DNA of 9,090 bases from Nitrospirota bacterium (GTDB lineage Bacteria; Nitrospirota; Nitrospiria; Nitrospirales; Nitrospiraceae). How positions within the stretch are numbered: the first letter of the stretch is position 1; each line of letters begins with the position of its first letter. Positions 6,258 through 9,090 of this stretch are shown one piece after another. The translations under genes and the position numbers were made by a program. The stretch lies in assembly GCA_016201805.1 (NCBI GenBank), contig JACQCB010000125.1:1-9090 (forward strand), given 5' to 3'. Under the pieces are notes generated by a model. The model searched no databases. It saw only the letters and a program-made list of their open reading frames with translations, and was not told the DNA's origin.

Positions 6258-6461
6258 ATGAAGGAAGGCATTCATCCGGAGTACGTCGAGACCACCGTCA
6301 GTTGCGCCTGTGGGACGCGGTTTAAAACCCGCTCCACCGTCGGCGATCTCAAGGTTGACATTTGTTCGCGGTGCCATCCCTTTTTCACGGGCACGCAGAA
6401 GATTATGGACACCGAAGGGCGGGTGGAGCGATTCAAGAAAAAGTACACCAAGCAAAAGTAG
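6258..6461 (+). CDS. rpmE: 50S ribosomal protein L31 (zinc-binding type)
   Basis: 67 aa. L31 is a small protein of the large ribosomal subunit that helps bridge the subunits. The protein starts MKEGIHPEYV and has four cysteines in the C+ pattern: C16 and C18 (CAC) and C36 and C39 (CSRC), which bind zinc; it is therefore the zinc-containing form and not the zinc-free paralogue used under zinc starvation. The motif CHPFFTGTQKIMDTEGRVERFKKKY is typical. A strong AAGGAG at 6246-6251 lies 6 nt before the ATG. It is immediately downstream of rho, the common gene order, and is followed by an intrinsic terminator. Confidence 0.97.
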   Translation: MKEGIHPEYVETTVSCACGTRFKTRSTVGDLKVDICSRCHPFFTGTQKIMDTEGRVERFKKKYTKQK

Positions 6462-6483
6462 GTCCGAACCGGAGCAGTGCAAG

Positions 6484-6520
6484 AAATCCTGCCTCGAGGA
6501 GGGGCGGGGTTTTTTGTTTT
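6484..6520 (+). terminator. Intrinsic terminator after rpmE
   Basis: A 12-bp stem AAATCCTGCCTC / GGGGCGGGGTTT (6484-6495 and 6501-6512, with some G-U pairs) closes a 5-nt GAGGA loop and runs directly into TTTTTTGTTTT. The GC-rich base and T-tract are textbook. It separates rho-rpmE from prfA, so either it is leaky or prfA has a separate promoter; none is obvious in the 50 bp that follow. Confidence 0.85.
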
Positions 6521-6570
6521 ATGGGCCCGTGAGGGTCTCTGGCGGCGCGAAGGTTTCTGAAGGCGAACCT

Positions 6571-7674
6571 ATGGCGGACACGCAGACGGTCGAAAGCGGA
6601 GCCGTGCCGTTCCTTGCCAAATGGGAGGGGGTGGCGCGGCGCTACGAGGAGCTGAACCAGCAGCTCATGGATGTCGCTGCCCTCGGTCAGCCGGGGCTTC
6701 TCCACAAGCTCAACAAGGAGCGCATGGAGATCGAGGAGCTGGCGCATCTGTTTGTCGAGCACCAGGCCTTGATGCGGCAGCTTAACGAGGCGTCGCAAAT
6801 GCTCAAGGACCCCGGTGTGGAGGCCGAGATGCAACGTCTGGCGACCGACGAGGCGCATGCGCTGCAGGAGCGCCGGCAGGAGATTGAAGCGCGGGCCCTG
6901 GAGCTTCTGGTGCCCAAGGATCCCCGTGACGAAAAGAATACGCTCGTGGAAATTCGCGCCGGCACGGGAGGCGAGGAGGCCGCGCTTTTCGCCGGAGATC
7001 TGTTTCGGATGTATCTGAAGTATGCCGAACGGAAGAAGCTGCGTGTGGAGGTGGTGGAAACGAGCGAGACCGGGATCGGGGGCTACAAGGACGTGGTGAT
7101 GCTGGTGGAGGGCAAGGGCGCCTACGGGCATTTCAAGCACGAGAGCGGCGTACATCGCGTGCAGCGCGTGCCGGCCACCGAAGCCAGCGGCCGAATCCAT
7201 ACCTCGACCGTGACGGTGGCGGTCATGCCTGAAGTGGACGAAGTCGAAGTGCAGATCGATCCCAAGGATCTTCGCATCGACACGTTCTGCTCCTCCGGCG
7301 CCGGAGGCCAGAGCGTCAACACGACTTACTCGGCGGTAAGGATTACGCACATTCCCACGGGGGTCGTGGTCTCCTGTCAGGATGAGCGGTCGCAGTTGAA
7401 GAACCGCATCAAGGCGATGCGTACGCTCCGAGCCCGCATCGTGGAGGCCGAACGGGCCAAGCAGGAGGCGGAAATCGCGCAGAGCCGCAAGTCTCAGGTC
7501 GGGACCGGCGAGCGGAGCGAAAAGGTCCGCACCTACAATTTTCCGCAAAATCGCGTTACGGACCACCGGATCGGACTGACCTTGCATCGCTTGGAACAAG
7601 TGCTGGCCGGAGATCTGGACGAGATTGTCGAGGGCTTGCGCGAGGCCAATGCCAAAGCCGCGTCGGAGTCATGA
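6571..7674 (+). CDS. prfA: Peptide chain release factor 1 (RF1)
   Basis: 367 aa. RF1 recognises UAA and UAG stop codons in the ribosomal A site and triggers hydrolysis of peptidyl-tRNA. The codon-recognition tripeptide is PAT at 201-203 (VQRVPATEASGRIHTST), which marks RF1 as opposed to RF2 (SPF). The catalytic GGQ is at 245-247 in GAGGQSVNTT. An N-terminal helical domain occupies about 1-110 and GTGGEEAALFAGDLFRMY lies at 131-148. The ATG at 6571 gives a short N-terminal extension of about ten residues relative to E. coli; an AAGG (6560-6563) a few bases before it may serve as a weak ribosome binding site. It overlaps prmC by four bases (ATGA), implying translational coupling with the enzyme that modifies its GGQ glutamine. 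Confidence 0.97.
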   Translation: MADTQTVESGAVPFLAKWEGVARRYEELNQQLMDVAALGQPGLLHKLNKERMEIEELAHLFVEHQALMRQLNEASQMLKDPGVEAEMQRLATDEAHALQERRQEIEARALELLVPKDPRDEKNTLVEIRAGTGGEEAALFAGDLFRMYLKYAERKKLRVEVVETSETGIGGYKDVVMLVEGKGAYGHFKHESGVHRVQRVPATEASGRIHTSTVTVAVMPEVDEVEVQIDPKDLRIDTFCSSGAGGQSVNTTYSAVRITHIPTGVVVSCQDERSQLKNRIKAMRTLRARIVEAERAKQEAEIAQSRKSQVGTGERSEKVRTYNFPQNRVTDHRIGLTLHRLEQVLAGDLDEIVEGLREANAKAASES

Positions 7675-8573
7675 TGGCGCTTGTTGCGCGACATATCTGG
7701 TCTGACCGGGGGGCGACGTTCGACGGGTTGCTTCGGACGGGTGAGGCGCTCCTGTCCGATGCCGGTATTCAGAATGCCCGGCATGAAGCGGTGTGGATCA
7801 TGGAAGCGGCGTGTGCGACCACTCGCCTGGCTCTTCAACTGGACGGGCAACGCGCCGTGCGGCCGGAGGACCGAAGCCGCGTGATGACGCTCTTTGCGCG
7901 ACGGGCTGCTCGCGAGCCCCTCCAATACATTCTTGGGACACAGGATTTTTGCGGCCTGGAGTTTGCCGTGGGGCCGGAGGTCCTGATTCCTCGACCCGAG
8001 ACCGAGCGGCTGGTGGAGGCATTTGCCCGGCAGCGTTTGTCCACGCCGGCGCCGATCGTTGTTGACATCGGCACCGGGTCAGGGTGTATTGCGGTGACGC
8101 TGGCCCGTCTTCTCCCGGCAGCGGTGCTGTTTGCAACGGACCGATCGGCCGGTGCGCTTCGGATCGCCAGGCAGAATGCCGCGCGCCATGGGGTGGAAGG
8201 CCGTGTGACGTTTGTGCCCGGCGACCTTTTTGAGCCGCTTCGCGGGTTTGGGCTGGAAGGGCAAGTGGCGGGGATTGTCTCGAATCCCCCCTACATTCCT
8301 GATGGCGACCTGGCGGGGCTTCAACCGGAGGTGCAATCGTTCGAGCCCAGGCTGGCCCTCGTCGGCGGAGCCGATGGGCTGGCGATCGTTCGCCGGCTCG
8401 TTGCAGAGGCGCCGGAGTTTCTGGCGCCGAGCGGGATACTGATGCTGGAGATCGGTCAGGACCAGGCTGAAGACGTGGTTCGGATCGCCGCGATGCAAGG
8501 AGCCTATGGCCCTGCGACGACCATTCGTGACGCAGCAGGAATCGAACGGGTCGTGTGTTTGAAGCGGGCGTGA
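7671..8573 (+). CDS. prmC: Peptide chain release factor N5-glutamine methyltransferase
   Basis: 300 aa. Transfers a methyl group from S-adenosylmethionine to the glutamine of the GGQ motif in RF1 and RF2, raising termination efficiency. Seen: N-terminal helical substrate-binding domain, then REPLQYILGTQDFCGLEF at 81-98, IPRPETE at 106-112, the SAM-binding motif I VDIGTGSGCIA at 131-141, and the catalytic NPPY at 205-208 that binds the glutamine amide. Length is normal (E. coli 277). Two starts are possible: ATG at 7671, sharing ATGA with the prfA stop, or ATG at 7674, which is better spaced (5 nt) from GGAG at 7665-7668; both place it directly behind prfA. The stop codon is the first base triplet of the heptad-repeat region before murA. 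Confidence 0.96.
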   Translation: MMALVARHIWSDRGATFDGLLRTGEALLSDAGIQNARHEAVWIMEAACATTRLALQLDGQRAVRPEDRSRVMTLFARRAAREPLQYILGTQDFCGLEFAVGPEVLIPRPETERLVEAFARQRLSTPAPIVVDIGTGSGCIAVTLARLLPAAVLFATDRSAGALRIARQNAARHGVEGRVTFVPGDLFEPLRGFGLEGQVAGIVSNPPYIPDGDLAGLQPEVQSFEPRLALVGGADGLAIVRRLVAEAPEFLAPSGILMLEIGQDQAEDVVRIAAMQGAYGPATTIRDAAGIERVVCLKRA

Positions 8574-8656
8574 GTTGTCAGTTTTGGGTGTTGAGTTGTG
8601 AGTTGCAGATCGTGAATTTTCAAAGCTCAAAGCTCAAAACTCATAACTCATAACTC
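8573..8656. repeat. Two facing arrays of degenerate 7-bp repeats (imperfect inverted repeat)
   Basis: Right arm, 8621-8655, is five heptads in a row: CAAAGCT twice, CAAAACT once, CATAACT twice. Left arm, 8573-8607, is five heptads of the opposite sense with the consensus AGTTNTG. A 13-nt spacer separates them. The best pairing is GAGTTGTGAGTT (8593-8604) with AACTCATAACTC (8645-8656), 12 bp with one G-U. The array fills the prmC-murA gap and ends 2 nt before the murA Shine-Dalgarno. Confidence 0.8.
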
Positions 8657-8666
8657 TCAGGAGAGT

Positions 8667-9090
<424 letters not shown>

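Noticed and set aside
4937..6271. 444-codon open frame antisense to the whole of rho
   Set aside because: rho on the plus strand is certain with every catalytic motif; the antisense translation has no recognisable domains and is His/Arg/Asp-rich as expected from a GC-rich complement.
6433..7599. 388-codon open frame antisense to prfA
   Set aside because: Shadow of a clear RF1 gene; composition is typical of a complementary frame and no ribosome binding site or motif supports it.

Overview
The window looks like a chromosomal stretch from a GC-rich autotrophic bacterium, most plausibly of the Nitrospira / Nitrospirota type. The main clue is a 2-oxoacid:ferredoxin oxidoreductase operon whose first gene encodes an accessory (delta-type) protein with no ferredoxin motif, followed by alpha and then beta. 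This D-A-B order is known from the five-subunit enzymes of reductive-TCA-cycle organisms such as Hydrogenobacter, and Nitrospira is reported to have enzymes of this kind. The lineage is an inference from gene content; there is no rRNA or other decisive marker here.

Layout: the window is split by a divergent intergenic region at about 4466-4957. Everything to its left is on the minus strand. Reading leftwards, these genes are a DUF2203-family protein, a YCII-family small protein, a secreted protein with an N-terminal LPP20/FlgT-like domain, a coiled coil and TPR repeats, and then the oxidoreductase operon (delta, alpha, start of beta). The operon has its own sigma70-like promoter (2324-2353) and a leader of about 230 nt that contains several inverted repeats.

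Everything to the right is on the plus strand and is the familiar housekeeping cluster rho - rpmE - prfA - prmC - murA. It begins from a near-consensus promoter (4586-4614) followed by a leader of about 340 nt. A strong intrinsic terminator lies between rpmE and prfA. prfA and prmC overlap by ATGA, which fits their roles: PrmC methylates the GGQ glutamine of the release factor that PrfA encodes. Between prmC and murA lie two facing arrays of degenerate 7-bp repeats that run up to the murA ribosome binding site.

I see no phage, transposon, CRISPR, tRNA or rRNA, and no defence or secondary-metabolism locus. The points that most deserve a second look are the two long structured leaders, the heptad inverted repeat before murA, the Cys/His-rich accessory subunit of the oxidoreductase, and the uncharacterised secreted TPR protein. 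None of these amounts to evidence for a new multi-gene system.
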